NCBI GenBank assembly: GCA_016711485.1
Contig: JADJSX010000009.1
Coordinates: 248,001-312,000, forward strand
Length of the DNA stretch: 64,000 bases
Origin: Leptospiraceae bacterium
GTDB lineage: Bacteria > Spirochaetota > Leptospiria > Leptospirales > Leptospiraceae
Reading direction: 5' to 3'
Shown in pieces: positions 8,646-15,873 of this stretch (its first letter is position 1; each line of letters begins with the position of its first letter). Below the pieces are notes generated by a model that did not search any database, was not told the origin of the DNA, and saw only the letters and a program-made list of their open reading frames with translations. The position numbers and the translations under genes were made by a program.

Positions 8646-9482
8646 CTAGTATTTTCCTAAAACACCTTGATGGAATTTTAATAGCCCTTTAAGATGACAA
8701 AGTCGCATTAATAAATTACTTGTATACAATGTTGCAAATTCAGTAATAAAGGAATCCGAGAGTTCAAGAACTTTATCCCAATTCTCTTTTTGAAACTCCT
8801 CAACGATTTCGTTATATGGAGCATTGAAAGGATCTTCTATTTGTTTTGAAATTTCTTGGATCACTGCGGAAAGAGCAATTCCAATATTAATTGAATCAAG
8901 GAAACAACTATAGCGTATAGTTGAATGGGACCCATCATTATGGTAAATAATAAGACAATCTTCTTTGTGATCTGAACTTTTAATACTTTCCCAATCTAAG
9001 AACATCGGCTCATCATCTGTCGATACGAATATTCCATTGTCAGTAAATGCAAGAAAATCTTTCTTTACCCCAAAATTAGAAGATACCATATCAGAAGCTT
9101 TTTTGGAAAACAATTTTCCAATTCCAAATGTAGCACCTTCTATAAGACTTTCAGTTAGCGATTCTTGCTCGATTGCCAAGAATATTTTAGTATGAATATC
9201 TAAATCAAAAGACTGTCTCACTTCACTGGCTACTGTGATCGGAATATTTATTATACTAATTCTATTTCCTGAAGAACTATTTCTTATTTTAGATTCTTGC
9301 TTTCTTATTGCTTCTGTAATTATCTGTTCAAAATCCTTTATATTATTGGTATTATTCAATTCCACCAAATCACTTTTTTGATTATTCGATGTAATCCGTA
9401 GTCCACAATAACCACAGAAAAATTTTCCTTCTTTCTCTATAGTGGTTTTAACAATCCCACAACTTTTACAAATATGATCCAT
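8646..9482 (-). CDS. Zinc-ribbon/PH-like protein, 5' part of a gene split by IS inversion
   Basis: The N-terminal zinc ribbon is CKSCG...FFCGYCGLRI. A region around residues 150-215 (FLAFTDNGIFVSTDDEPMFL, then LIIYHNDGSHSTIRYS) looks like a bacterial PH/YokE-like fold, followed by a helical start of a TPR-like region. Only the first 257 codons (9482 to 8712) are native; after the TTAA at 8708 the frame enters the IS and stops. Joining position 8712 to 22936 restores NLLIYDVTFYKCVALIENEK without a frame change and gives a 779-aa protein ending at 24504. Function unknown. No RBS-based doubt about the start: GGAGAATTC precedes the ATG. Confidence 0.75.
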   Translation of the reverse strand: MDHICKSCGIVKTTIEKEGKFFCGYCGLRITSNNQKSDLVELNNTNNIKDFEQIITEAIRKQESKIRNSSSGNRISIINIPITVASEVRQSFDLDIHTKIFLAIEQESLTESLIEGATFGIGKLFSKKASDMVSSNFGVKKDFLAFTDNGIFVSTDDEPMFLDWESIKSSDHKEDCLIIYHNDGSHSTIRYSCFLDSINIGIALSAVIQEISKQIEDPFNAPYNEIVEEFQKENWDKVLELSDSFITEFATLYTSNLLMRLCHLKGLLKFHQGVLGKY

Positions 9483-10155
9483 AATGAATTCTCCTAAATC
9501 TTTTAAATCGCAGCCGTTTTACATAACTAAACTTCTCTATACTTCAGCTATGCTGTCAAGAGTAAAAGTATGAAAATGGATATTAAAAACCCTTGAAGTT
9601 CCTAGCATTACGAAGGATATACTGTCAATGTTTGGATATATACATACAGTGAGAATCTATATCTAAATTTTCCACCTACAAAACAATACTTTATGGATAT
9701 AACCCACCTTTTGTATACTAGTTATCCCCTTTTGTAAATTGGTGTAAGGTGTTAAAAGGATGAGTTGTCATACTACTAGAAAATAAATCAAATGAGATAG
9801 AGGGTTGCCTGTTTGATATTGATAATGTAGAAGAATATATTCATATTTGGATTTTGGACAAGAAAGGAAAGGCGCATTTATTTTTGGATGTTTATTATTC
9901 GGTTATATAGCGGGGAGGATAACGAATTTAAAAAAATCTCACATTAGTTACATGCGTTTTACCGGAAAGTCAATATATACCGCTCTGATATTTATGTTGT
10001 GACTGGAATAGCAATAACTGTAATAGAAACAAATGTGGCATATCTTGATTATTCGCAAATGTGGACTACTACATGAAAAATAGACACAGGCCTTGAACCA
10101 AGAATATGAATTAGTTAACTATGCTAAAAAAGGTTAGCAAAGATTCGAAGATAAA
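9483..10155. other. Non-coding or decayed stretch between the split gene and hsdR
   Basis: No intact gene. One open stretch at about 9794-9910 on the plus strand reads EIEGCLFDIDNVEEYIHIWI and on to YYSVI before a stop and looks like degenerate protein-coding sequence. A second runs into the next entry. The rest is AT-rich with no convincing promoter, RNA gene or repeat. Confidence 0.4.
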
Positions 10156-10467
10156 ATGGCATGTTCTATTATATTGCCGGTTTTGATAATTCCAAATTCC
10201 ACTTTATGGGTTATGGATTATAACTTAAATGGAGAGGCAATAGGCGATATCTCTGAGGTTGATTCTTGCGATTTTTACTTTGGCAATAAAATTTCAATTA
10301 AAGATTTGTTTTCGTTTGATTATACTTTTTCTCATTTAACAATTTTTACAGAGACTGGCTTTGAACATTTTATAAATAATCTTTCAAAAGATGACAGATT
10401 ATTCGATAATATTTTTCATGAAAAAAGAAACGATATTATCAACTCAGAGAAAGCTAGTCCAATATAA
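10156..10467 (+). pseudogene. C-terminal remnant of an unknown protein (103 codons)
   Basis: The frame reads LPVLIIPNSTLWVMDYNLNG and continues to EKASPI. Upstream in the same frame, coding-like sequence (YELVNYAKKG, stop, QRFEDKMAC) continues past a TAG, so the Met at 10156 is probably internal and the gene is a broken C-terminal piece. A phrase like LVIPDNTLWVVDY is familiar from nuclease-like or restriction-associated proteins, but I cannot name the family. Confidence 0.4.
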
Positions 10468-10661
10468 TCATATCGAATTACCTAATTACGCTTGGATAAT
10501 CTCGTTTACCTATAAGACATACAAGTTTTTTATAGCCTTTTAACCATTTCCCTTGACAAAAAATATCTAAGAATTACGTTCTATCTTGTCTTTATCTTAT
10601 TCTATTATAGAGGCTGTATATCTTAGATAGTTACTTTGATAAAGTGAAATAGTAAAACCCC

Positions 10662-12206
10662 ATGACAAATCAAAATCCTGAACAAATAGCTAGAGACCAT
10701 ATAGATAAAATGCTTATTGCTTCCGGGTGGGTAATTCAAAGTATTAAAAAAATAAATCTACATGCGAGAGTCGGCGTAGCGGTTAAGGAGTATTTGACGG
10801 ATGTTGGACCTGCTGACTATATGCTTTTTGTAGATGGGAAACCATGTGGAGTCATAGAGGCAAAGAGAGAAGAAGAAGGTCATCGAATCAGTGTGCATGA
10901 AACACAAGGGGAAGAGTATGCAAATGCAAAACTCAAACATCTAAACAATGACCCTTTACCTTTTGTGTATATTAGCACAGGAGAGGTTACACGGTTTACA
11001 GACTTTACCGATCCAAAGCCAAGAGCTAGATCAATCTTTTGTTTTCATCGACCTGAAACATTACGCGACTGGTATAAGAATTATACAGAAAATAAAATTC
11101 ATTCGATATCCCGTAGGGACAGGTCGCGACCTGTCCCTACGTCTATACGAGGAAGATTACAACAATTACCCTCTTTACCTACTGAAGGTTTGCGCGATTG
11201 TCAGATCAATGCGATTACTAAATTAGAAAAATCATTTAAAGAAAATCGACCTAGAGCTTTGATTCAAATGGCGACTGGTTCAGGAAAAACATTTACAGCA
11301 ATTACGTTTATCTATCGGTTATTAAAATATGCAAAAGCAAAACGAGTTTTATTTTTAGTAGATACGAAGAATTTAGGAGAACAAGCGGAACAAGAATTCA
11401 TGTCATTTGTTCCGAATGATGACAACAGAAAGTTTACCGAACTCTATAGCGTCCAACGTTTAAAATCCAGTTATGTTGCCACAGATAGTCAAGTATGTAT
11501 TAGCACAATACAACGATTATACTCAGTTTTAAAAGGCTCAGAGTTAGATGAAAAATTAGAAGAAGAAAATCCAAATGAAAGAAAATGGCAACCGAAAGAA
11601 GTTCCTCCAATAGAATACAATTCAAAAATACCAATTGAGTTTTTTGATTTTATTGTGATTGATGAATGCCATAGAAGTATTTACAATCTTTGGAAACAAG
11701 TATTAGAATATTTTGATGCATTCGAAGTGGGGCTAACGGCTACACCCGATAAACGAACGGTAGGATATTTTAATCAAAACCAAGTAAGTGAGTATTCCCA
11801 TGAAATGGCAGTTGCCGATGGAGTCAATGTTGGTTATGAAGTTTTTATCATTGATACAAAAATTACACAAGCGGGAGCGACACTCTGGAAGGGAGAATAC
11901 ATTGAGCATAGAGAACGTCTAAGTTTCAAAAAAAGAATGCAACTGCAAGACGAAGATGAAGCTTACTCGAAAATGCAGTTAGACAAAGATGTTGTAAATC
12001 TCAATCAAATCAGAACTATAATAAAATCTTTCAAAGATAATCTTCCAAATATTTTTAAAGACCGATATGACGAGAATGGAAACTTTGAAGTCCCAAAGAC
12101 ATTAATCTTTGCAAAGACAGATAGCCATGCAGACGATATAATACGAATTGTAAGAGAAGAATTTGCAGAAGAAAATCGGTTTTGCAAAAAGATTACTTAT
12201 AACTGA
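10662..12206 (+). CDS. hsdR: Type I restriction subunit HsdR, N-terminal half
   Basis: 514 aa: N-terminal endonuclease region with ADYMLFVDGKPCGVIEAKRE (PD-(D/E)XK-like D...E-x-K), then the SF2 motor with Walker A MATGSGKTFTAI, VIDECHRSIY (motif II) and GLTATPDKRT (motif III). It ends at KKITYN because a miniature element inserted at 12202 supplies TGA. Removing the element and one target copy rejoins KITY-NSDK in frame to 12364, giving a 1002-aa HsdR. A GTAGGGACAGG palindrome is inserted in frame at 11112-11141 as RRDRSRPVPT. The gene heads an R-(DUF488 fusion)-(RAYT)-S-RhuM-M array on one strand. Confidence 0.92.
   Translation: MTNQNPEQIARDHIDKMLIASGWVIQSIKKINLHARVGVAVKEYLTDVGPADYMLFVDGKPCGVIEAKREEEGHRISVHETQGEEYANAKLKHLNNDPLPFVYISTGEVTRFTDFTDPKPRARSIFCFHRPETLRDWYKNYTENKIHSISRRDRSRPVPTSIRGRLQQLPSLPTEGLRDCQINAITKLEKSFKENRPRALIQMATGSGKTFTAITFIYRLLKYAKAKRVLFLVDTKNLGEQAEQEFMSFVPNDDNRKFTELYSVQRLKSSYVATDSQVCISTIQRLYSVLKGSELDEKLEEENPNERKWQPKEVPPIEYNSKIPIEFFDFIVIDECHRSIYNLWKQVLEYFDAFEVGLTATPDKRTVGYFNQNQVSEYSHEMAVADGVNVGYEVFIIDTKITQAGATLWKGEYIEHRERLSFKKRMQLQDEDEAYSKMQLDKDVVNLNQIRTIIKSFKDNLPNIFKDRYDENGNFEVPKTLIFAKTDSHADDIIRIVREEFAEENRFCKKITYN
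11112..11141. repeat. RAYT-associated palindrome 1, inside hsdR
   Basis: A 30-bp perfect palindrome: CGTAGGGACAGGTCG followed by its reverse complement. It lies in the hsdR frame that reads RRDRSRPVPT, avoiding the TAG of the third frame. It falls in the linker between the nuclease region and the helicase domain. Confidence 0.95.
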
Positions 12207-12359
12207 CCTTACGCAAAATTGATAATTTAAGGAGCCAAAGATGATTTTGAGAATATTAGAGAATGTTAATGAATTAATAAATTCAATAGCCTGCGGCAGC
12301 AAGCCCACCGCTAGGTGCAAACCTCAAGTGGACGCTGGACTCACCTTGCGTAAGGTGAG
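12202..12359 (+). mobile_element. Miniature inverted-repeat element, copy 1 (158 bp), in hsdR
   Basis: Starts ACTGACCTTACGCAA and ends with a TTGCGTAAGGTGAG end that forms an imperfect terminal inverted repeat with the start. The 3' end also folds as CTCACCTT-GCGT-AAGGTGAG. Flanked by TTATA on both sides (12197-12201 and 12360-12364). It encodes no transposase. It contains an AAGGAG site and ATG at 12241 that read in frame out of the element into hsdR. Copy 2 at 26524-26681 is the same length and nearly identical; copy 3 at 37693-37872 is a divergent 180-bp form. Confidence 0.9.
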
Positions 12360-13833
12360 TTATAATTCAGACAAAGACAAGAAAGATGAAAACGATAATA
12401 TCATCGAAAAAGGGGAAGACCCAAAAAGTAACCTAGCACAATTTAGAAATGACTATCATCCACGCATTGCGGTTACTGTGGATATGATTGCAACAGGAAC
12501 GGATGTAAAACCGTTAGAAATACTTCTTTTTATGAGAGATGTAAAAAGTATCAATTACTTTGAGCAAATGAAAGGGAGGGGAACAAGAACGATTAGCCTC
12601 GATGATTTAAAAAAAGTAACACCTACTGCTAAATATACAAAAGATCATTTTGTGATTGTAGATGCTATCGGAGTCACGAAGAGTTTAAAGACAGATAGCC
12701 GCCCATTGGAAAAGAAGCCAGGTGTAGCACTAAAAGAATTACTCCAAGCTATCGCAGTTGGAGCAAGAGACGAAGCATTATTTACCACACTTGCCAGTAG
12801 ACTTGTTCGATTAGAAAAACAACTAACTGAAAAGGAAAAACAAAAATTTAAAGAAAAGGCAAATGGAAAAACAATTCCACAAATCGCAAAAGAACTATTA
12901 AACGCTTTTAATCCTGATACAATTGAGAATGTAGAATTAAAAATTAAGAATGAAAAATTGGAAGCAACGCCTGAGGAAGTAGAATTTGCCGTAAATATAG
13001 AAATGGAAAAAATCCAAAACGAGGCAGCGAAAGTATTCACAGGTGATTTAAATGATTTCATAGAAAATGCAAGAAAAACTCACGAACAAAGGATTGATAC
13101 ATTAAATCCAGACGAAGTAATTAAAGCAGGTTGGGATAAAGACAACAAAGAAAAAGCAAATGACATAGTAAAAGAATTTACCAAATGGATGCAAGAGCAT
13201 AAAGACGAATTAACCGCGTTGCAAATTTTCTACAACGAACCATACCGTAGAAGAGAACTAACCTACTCAATGCTAAAAGAAGTATTGGAAACACTTCTAA
13301 GAGAAAAACCATTATTAGCCCCTGTGCATGTATGGCAAGCCTATGAAGAATTAGGAACAGGTCACGATGTAATGTCGGGTCACGATGTAATGTCGGGTCA
13401 CGATGTAATGTCGGGTCACGATGTAATGTCGGGTCACGATGTAATGTCGGGTCACGATGTAGTGACAGGTCGCGACCTGTCACTACATTCAAAACGTGCA
13501 AAATCTCCGTTATCCGATATGATTGCACTCGTTTCTTTAATCCGTAAAATTACAGGGGTAGATCAAATATTAACTTCTTACGACAAAATAGTAGACAAAA
13601 ACTTCCAAGACTGGGTTTTCAAAAAACAAGCTGGAAAAACTAAATTCAACGAAGAACAAATGTTATGGCTTCGGATGATTAAAGAATATGTTGTAAATAG
13701 TTTTCATATCGAAAAAGAAGATTTTGACCTAAACCCCTTCGATAGCAAGGGTGGCTTAGGTAAATTCTACGAATTATTCAAAGAGGATTATGAAAAAATT
13801 CTCGATGAGTTAAATGAAGTGTTGGCTGCCTAG
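12241..13833 (+). CDS. hsdR: Type I restriction subunit HsdR, C-terminal half with element-encoded start
   Basis: 530 codons. The first 41 (MILRILENVNELINSIACGS and on) come from the miniature element; from YNSDKDKK onward it is HsdR: second RecA domain with RIAVTVDMIATGTDVKPLE and QMKGRGTRTI (motifs V and VI), then the helical C-terminal domain that contacts HsdM. The RBS TAAGGAG and ATG are element-borne, so the half could be translated separately. A run of GHDVMS repeats and a palindrome (VVTGRDLSL) are inserted in frame in the C-terminal domain. Whether two separately made halves could reassemble is untested. Confidence 0.88.
   Translation: MILRILENVNELINSIACGSKPTARCKPQVDAGLTLRKVSYNSDKDKKDENDNIIEKGEDPKSNLAQFRNDYHPRIAVTVDMIATGTDVKPLEILLFMRDVKSINYFEQMKGRGTRTISLDDLKKVTPTAKYTKDHFVIVDAIGVTKSLKTDSRPLEKKPGVALKELLQAIAVGARDEALFTTLASRLVRLEKQLTEKEKQKFKEKANGKTIPQIAKELLNAFNPDTIENVELKIKNEKLEATPEEVEFAVNIEMEKIQNEAAKVFTGDLNDFIENARKTHEQRIDTLNPDEVIKAGWDKDNKEKANDIVKEFTKWMQEHKDELTALQIFYNEPYRRRELTYSMLKEVLETLLREKPLLAPVHVWQAYEELGTGHDVMSGHDVMSGHDVMSGHDVMSGHDVMSGHDVVTGRDLSLHSKRAKSPLSDMIALVSLIRKITGVDQILTSYDKIVDKNFQDWVFKKQAGKTKFNEEQMLWLRMIKEYVVNSFHIEKEDFDLNPFDSKGGLGKFYELFKEDYEKILDELNEVLAA
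13360..13449 (+). repeat. 18-bp tandem repeat, five units, inside hsdR
   Basis: Unit GGTCACGATGTAATGTCG at 13360, 13378, 13396, 13414 and 13432, followed at 13450 by a partial unit that merges into the palindrome at 13458. It encodes GHDVMS five times. Read in phase with the palindrome, each unit resembles the palindrome's first 18 bases, so the array looks like expansion of the palindrome's left part in steps that keep the frame. Confidence 0.95.
13458..13487. repeat. RAYT-associated palindrome 2 (variant), inside hsdR
   Basis: A 30-bp perfect palindrome, TGTAGTGACAGGTCG plus its reverse complement. It differs from the main form at matched positions in both arms (GTAGTGAC for GTAGGGAC), so changes have been compensated. 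Reads VVTGRDLSLHS in hsdR. Confidence 0.92.
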
Positions 13834-13837
13834 TACT

Positions 13838-13988
13838 AGGATTAAAGGATTTTAGGATTAGCATGATTAGCTTTTTAGAAATTAGAATATTTAAATATTG
13901 TAGGATTACCATGATTAACTTGATTTACAGAATTACGATGAAAGAAAAAAGTTTACTAAATGCAAAATCATGGAATCCTTTTAATCCT
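13838..13988. repeat. AGGATTAAAGGATT inverted-repeat spacer 1
   Basis: The gap between hsdR and the next gene starts with AGGATTAAAGGATTTTAGG and ends with AATCCTTTTAATCCT, which pair as a long-range inverted repeat. Related spacers follow hsdS and rhuM2. It encodes nothing. Confidence 0.7.
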
Positions 13989-14005
13989 AGAAATCAAGGC
14001 AAAGA

Positions 14006-14887
14006 ATGAAAAAAACTATTGAAGTTAAATCGATGTTTTACAGAAGAAAAGTAATTCTTGCTCTCATTCAAATGTTTGGAGGGAAACTTTCTAAATTAGA
14101 TTTTCAGAAGCTTCTTTTTTTATTTTCACAAATTCAAAAAGAACCTAGTTATGATTTTCTTCCTTATCGTTTCGGTTGTTATTCCGCACAAGTAAACCAA
14201 GATTTGAAAACGATGATTAAATATGATTTAGTCGAAGAGAATCCTGTAACATGGATTATAAAAACAAAAACTAATTATAACGAAACCGTGAAGCCACAGG
14301 ATAGAGAATTTATGAAAAATCTTTATTCTGATTTTAAGAATTTAAAAGGGGAATCATTAATTCAGTATGTGTATAAGAAATTTCCCTTTTATGCAATTAG
14401 AAGTGAGATAGCTGAAAAGATTTTAAAAAAATCTGAATTAGAAATCATTCAAAGTTTACAACCGAATAAAAAAGAATCGGTTCTGTTTACGATTGGTTAT
14501 GAAGGTAAGTCTGTAGAAAAATATGTTACTCAGTTGCTAAACGAAAGTGTGAAAGTGCTTTGCGATGTAAGAAAAAATCCGTTCAGTATGAAGTATGGTT
14601 TTTCTAAAAGTCAGTTGAAAAAAATATTAGAAAATGTAGGAATTGAATCTGATAAAATAAAAAATTTAAAACAAGAAACAGACTATCAAAATCTATTTGT
14701 AGAGTATGAAAAAAATATTTTACCAAAGATGACTGACGATTTAAAAAGAGTCTCTGATATTTGCAAAAAAAATAAGCGAGTAGCTTTGACTTGTTTTGAG
14801 AAAGAACATACTTCCTGTCATAGAAGCAGAACGGCTAATGCACTTTTGCCCTTACTTTCCAATAAATTTTCTCTGGAACATATATAA
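14006..14887 (+). CDS. DUF4065/SocA-like plus DUF488 fusion protein in the restriction locus
   Basis: 293 aa. Residues about 10-90 (LDFQKLLFLFSQIQ, LPYRFGCYSAQVNQDL) resemble the DUF4065/Panacea-SocA antitoxin-type domain. Residues about 160-290 are a DUF488 domain: FTIGYEGKSVEKYV, CDVRKNPFSMKYGFSK and the C-terminal CFEKEHTSCHRSR with conserved Cys and His. DUF488 has no firm biochemical role; the Panacea domain is known as an exchangeable antitoxin module. Its place between hsdR and hsdS on the same strand suggests a restriction-linked accessory such as a regulator or guard. The function is inference; the two-domain layout is visible. Confidence 0.7.
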   Translation: MKKTIEVKSMFYRRKVILALIQMFGGKLSKLDFQKLLFLFSQIQKEPSYDFLPYRFGCYSAQVNQDLKTMIKYDLVEENPVTWIIKTKTNYNETVKPQDREFMKNLYSDFKNLKGESLIQYVYKKFPFYAIRSEIAEKILKKSELEIIQSLQPNKKESVLFTIGYEGKSVEKYVTQLLNESVKVLCDVRKNPFSMKYGFSKSQLKKILENVGIESDKIKNLKQETDYQNLFVEYEKNILPKMTDDLKRVSDICKKNKRVALTCFEKEHTSCHRSRTANALLPLLSNKFSLEHI

Positions 14888-14904
14888 TCTATGAAGATGA
14901 AAAT

Positions 14905-15498
14905 ATGAAAAACCGTAAACCCAATCGATTAAAAGGATTTGATTATTCCTCAGATAATTTGTATTTTATCACATCCTGCACAAAAGATAGAATTTGTTGG
15001 TTCGGTGAAATTATTTCAAATACAATGATATTAAATGAATGTGGAAATATTGCACAGAAACAATGGTTCTGGCTGAAAGACCAATATCCATACGTTCAAT
15101 TACACGAATTTATTGTAATGCCAAATCATATCCATGGAATTATTGAAATCGTAAAATCCGTAGGGACAGGTCGCGACCTGTCCCTACGCGTAAACGATCC
15201 ATCCCCACGGAAAATAAAACCATTATCCGAATTGATGGGGGCATATAAAACAACGGTATCCAAACAAATTCATTTATTAGAAAATGAGAAATCAAAAAAC
15301 GTAAAAGATTTTGCATGGCAGAGATCGTTTCATGATCATATCCTTCGTGACGAACCATCATTTTATAATATTTCGGAATATATAAAAAATAACCCGATAA
15401 ATTGGAAGAACGATGAATTTAATAAATATTTATTTTTATACAATGAATTTTGTGGTAATGATAAATGGTTTGAATACGATAAATTGTGGGGACGATGA
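14905..15498 (+). CDS. REP-associated tyrosine transposase (RAYT, Y1/HUH)
   Basis: 197 aa of the IS200-like Y1 superfamily, REP-associated branch. Motifs: LYFITSCTKDR, VMPNHIHGII (HUH metal site), WQRSFHDHILRDE and YIKNNPINW with the presumed nucleophile Tyr. Such enzymes cut and move single-stranded REP palindromes. A palindrome sits in frame within its own gene (15159-15188, reading VGTGRDLSLR) between the HUH motif and the C-terminal helix. Six palindromes lie within about 5.5 kb around it. The start at 14905 is 17 bases after the previous stop. It is probably the source of the palindrome family; whether the interrupted enzyme is active is unknown. Confidence 0.9.
   Translation: MKNRKPNRLKGFDYSSDNLYFITSCTKDRICWFGEIISNTMILNECGNIAQKQWFWLKDQYPYVQLHEFIVMPNHIHGIIEIVKSVGTGRDLSLRVNDPSPRKIKPLSELMGAYKTTVSKQIHLLENEKSKNVKDFAWQRSFHDHILRDEPSFYNISEYIKNNPINWKNDEFNKYLFLYNEFCGNDKWFEYDKLWGR
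15159..15188. repeat. RAYT-associated palindrome 3, inside the RAYT gene
   Basis: CGTAGGGACAGGTCG plus its reverse complement, identical to palindromes 1, 4 and 5. It is read as VGTGRDLSLR in the transposase frame. Confidence 0.95.
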
Positions 15499-15523
15499 AC
15501 ATAGGAACAGGTCATCATTGCGA

Positions 15524-15577
15524 CGTAGGGACAGGATATTCCGTAGGGACAGGATATTCCGTAGGGACAGGATATTC
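15524..15577 (+). repeat. 18-bp tandem repeat, three units, leading into palindrome 4
   Basis: CGTAGGGACAGGATATTC at 15524, 15542 and 15560, then the full palindrome at 15578. The first 12 bases equal the palindrome's left arm. Same organisation as the hsdR array: 18-bp units placed directly 5' of a palindrome, both preceded by a TAGGAACAGGTCA stretch. Confidence 0.95.
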
Positions 15578-15607
15578 CGTAGGGACAGGTCGCGACCTGT
15601 CCCTACG
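15578..15607. repeat. RAYT-associated palindrome 4
   Basis: The same 30-bp palindrome, in the spacer between the RAYT gene and hsdS. It forms the left edge of a 158-bp segment (15578-15735) repeated at 15793-15950. Confidence 0.95.
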
Positions 15608-15654
15608 TCAGAATATCAATACATCAATATATCCGTCCTATGTCGAAATATTGA

Positions 15655-15873
15655 ATGATTCATTATAAAAAGCACAACAACAATATGAAAGAAGCAAACA
15701 ATAATATACCGCAACATTGGGAAATGAAGAAGTTGCAAATTGATGAAATATTCCATTATGAAAAAATATTTCACGGAAACGGATTTTCATACCGTAGGGA
15801 CAGGTCGCGACCTGTCCCTACGTCAGAATATCAATACATCAATATATCCGTCCTATGTCGAAATATTGAATGA
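15655..15873 (+). pseudogene. Duplicated 5' end of hsdS (remnant)
   Basis: Begins MIHYKKHNNNMKEANNN, identical to the start of the real hsdS downstream, then leaves the hsdS sequence after EMKKL and passes through a palindrome (RRDRSRPVPT) to a stop at 15873. It arose from duplication of 15578-15735 with an offset of 215 bp. It overlaps the first codon of hsdS by four bases, so translation could couple, but it carries no domain of its own. Confidence 0.75.
15793..15822. repeat. RAYT-associated palindrome 5
   Basis: The same 30-bp palindrome at the left edge of the second copy of the 158-bp duplicated segment (15793-15950), directly before hsdS. Confidence 0.95.

Larger units (their letters stand above)
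7372..8707 (+). mobile_element. IS701-family insertion sequence, copy 1 (1336 bp)
   Basis: The ends are TGCTACTTTGTCA (left) and the complement of TGCGACTTTGTCA (right), each bordered outward by TTAA (7368-7371 and 8708-8711), which fits the 4-bp YTAR-type duplication of IS701 elements. The second copy at 21599-22935 is in opposite orientation. Boundaries were set by comparing the two copies. It carries one transposase gene that is split here by a one-base deletion in an A run. The outside flanks of this copy do not belong together: the left flank is the histidine kinase gene, the right flank is the zinc-ribbon gene, and each gene's other half is at copy 2. Confidence 0.92.

Noticed and set aside
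10553..10661. A sigma70 promoter for hsdR (TTGACA near 10553)
   Set aside because: No -10 box at 16-18 bases; the nearest TATTAT is too far away, so the match is probably accidental.
12241..12363. The ~41-codon frame of the miniature element as an independent gene
   Set aside because: It has no conserved partner in copy 3 and ends at the element border in copy 2; only the start signals seem of interest.
13360..13449. Regular repeats that might be a CRISPR array
   Set aside because: Units of 18 bp are contiguous without spacers and are translated as GHDVMS inside hsdR; the same holds for 15524-15577. No cas genes are present.
13178..13528. Open frames opposite hsdR and other restriction genes
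   Set aside because: They exist because the palindromes and 18-bp repeats are stop-free on both strands; they lack ribosome sites and protein-like composition.
15655..15873. A separate small gene before hsdS
   Set aside because: It is a duplicate of the hsdS start that runs into a palindrome; no independent domain.
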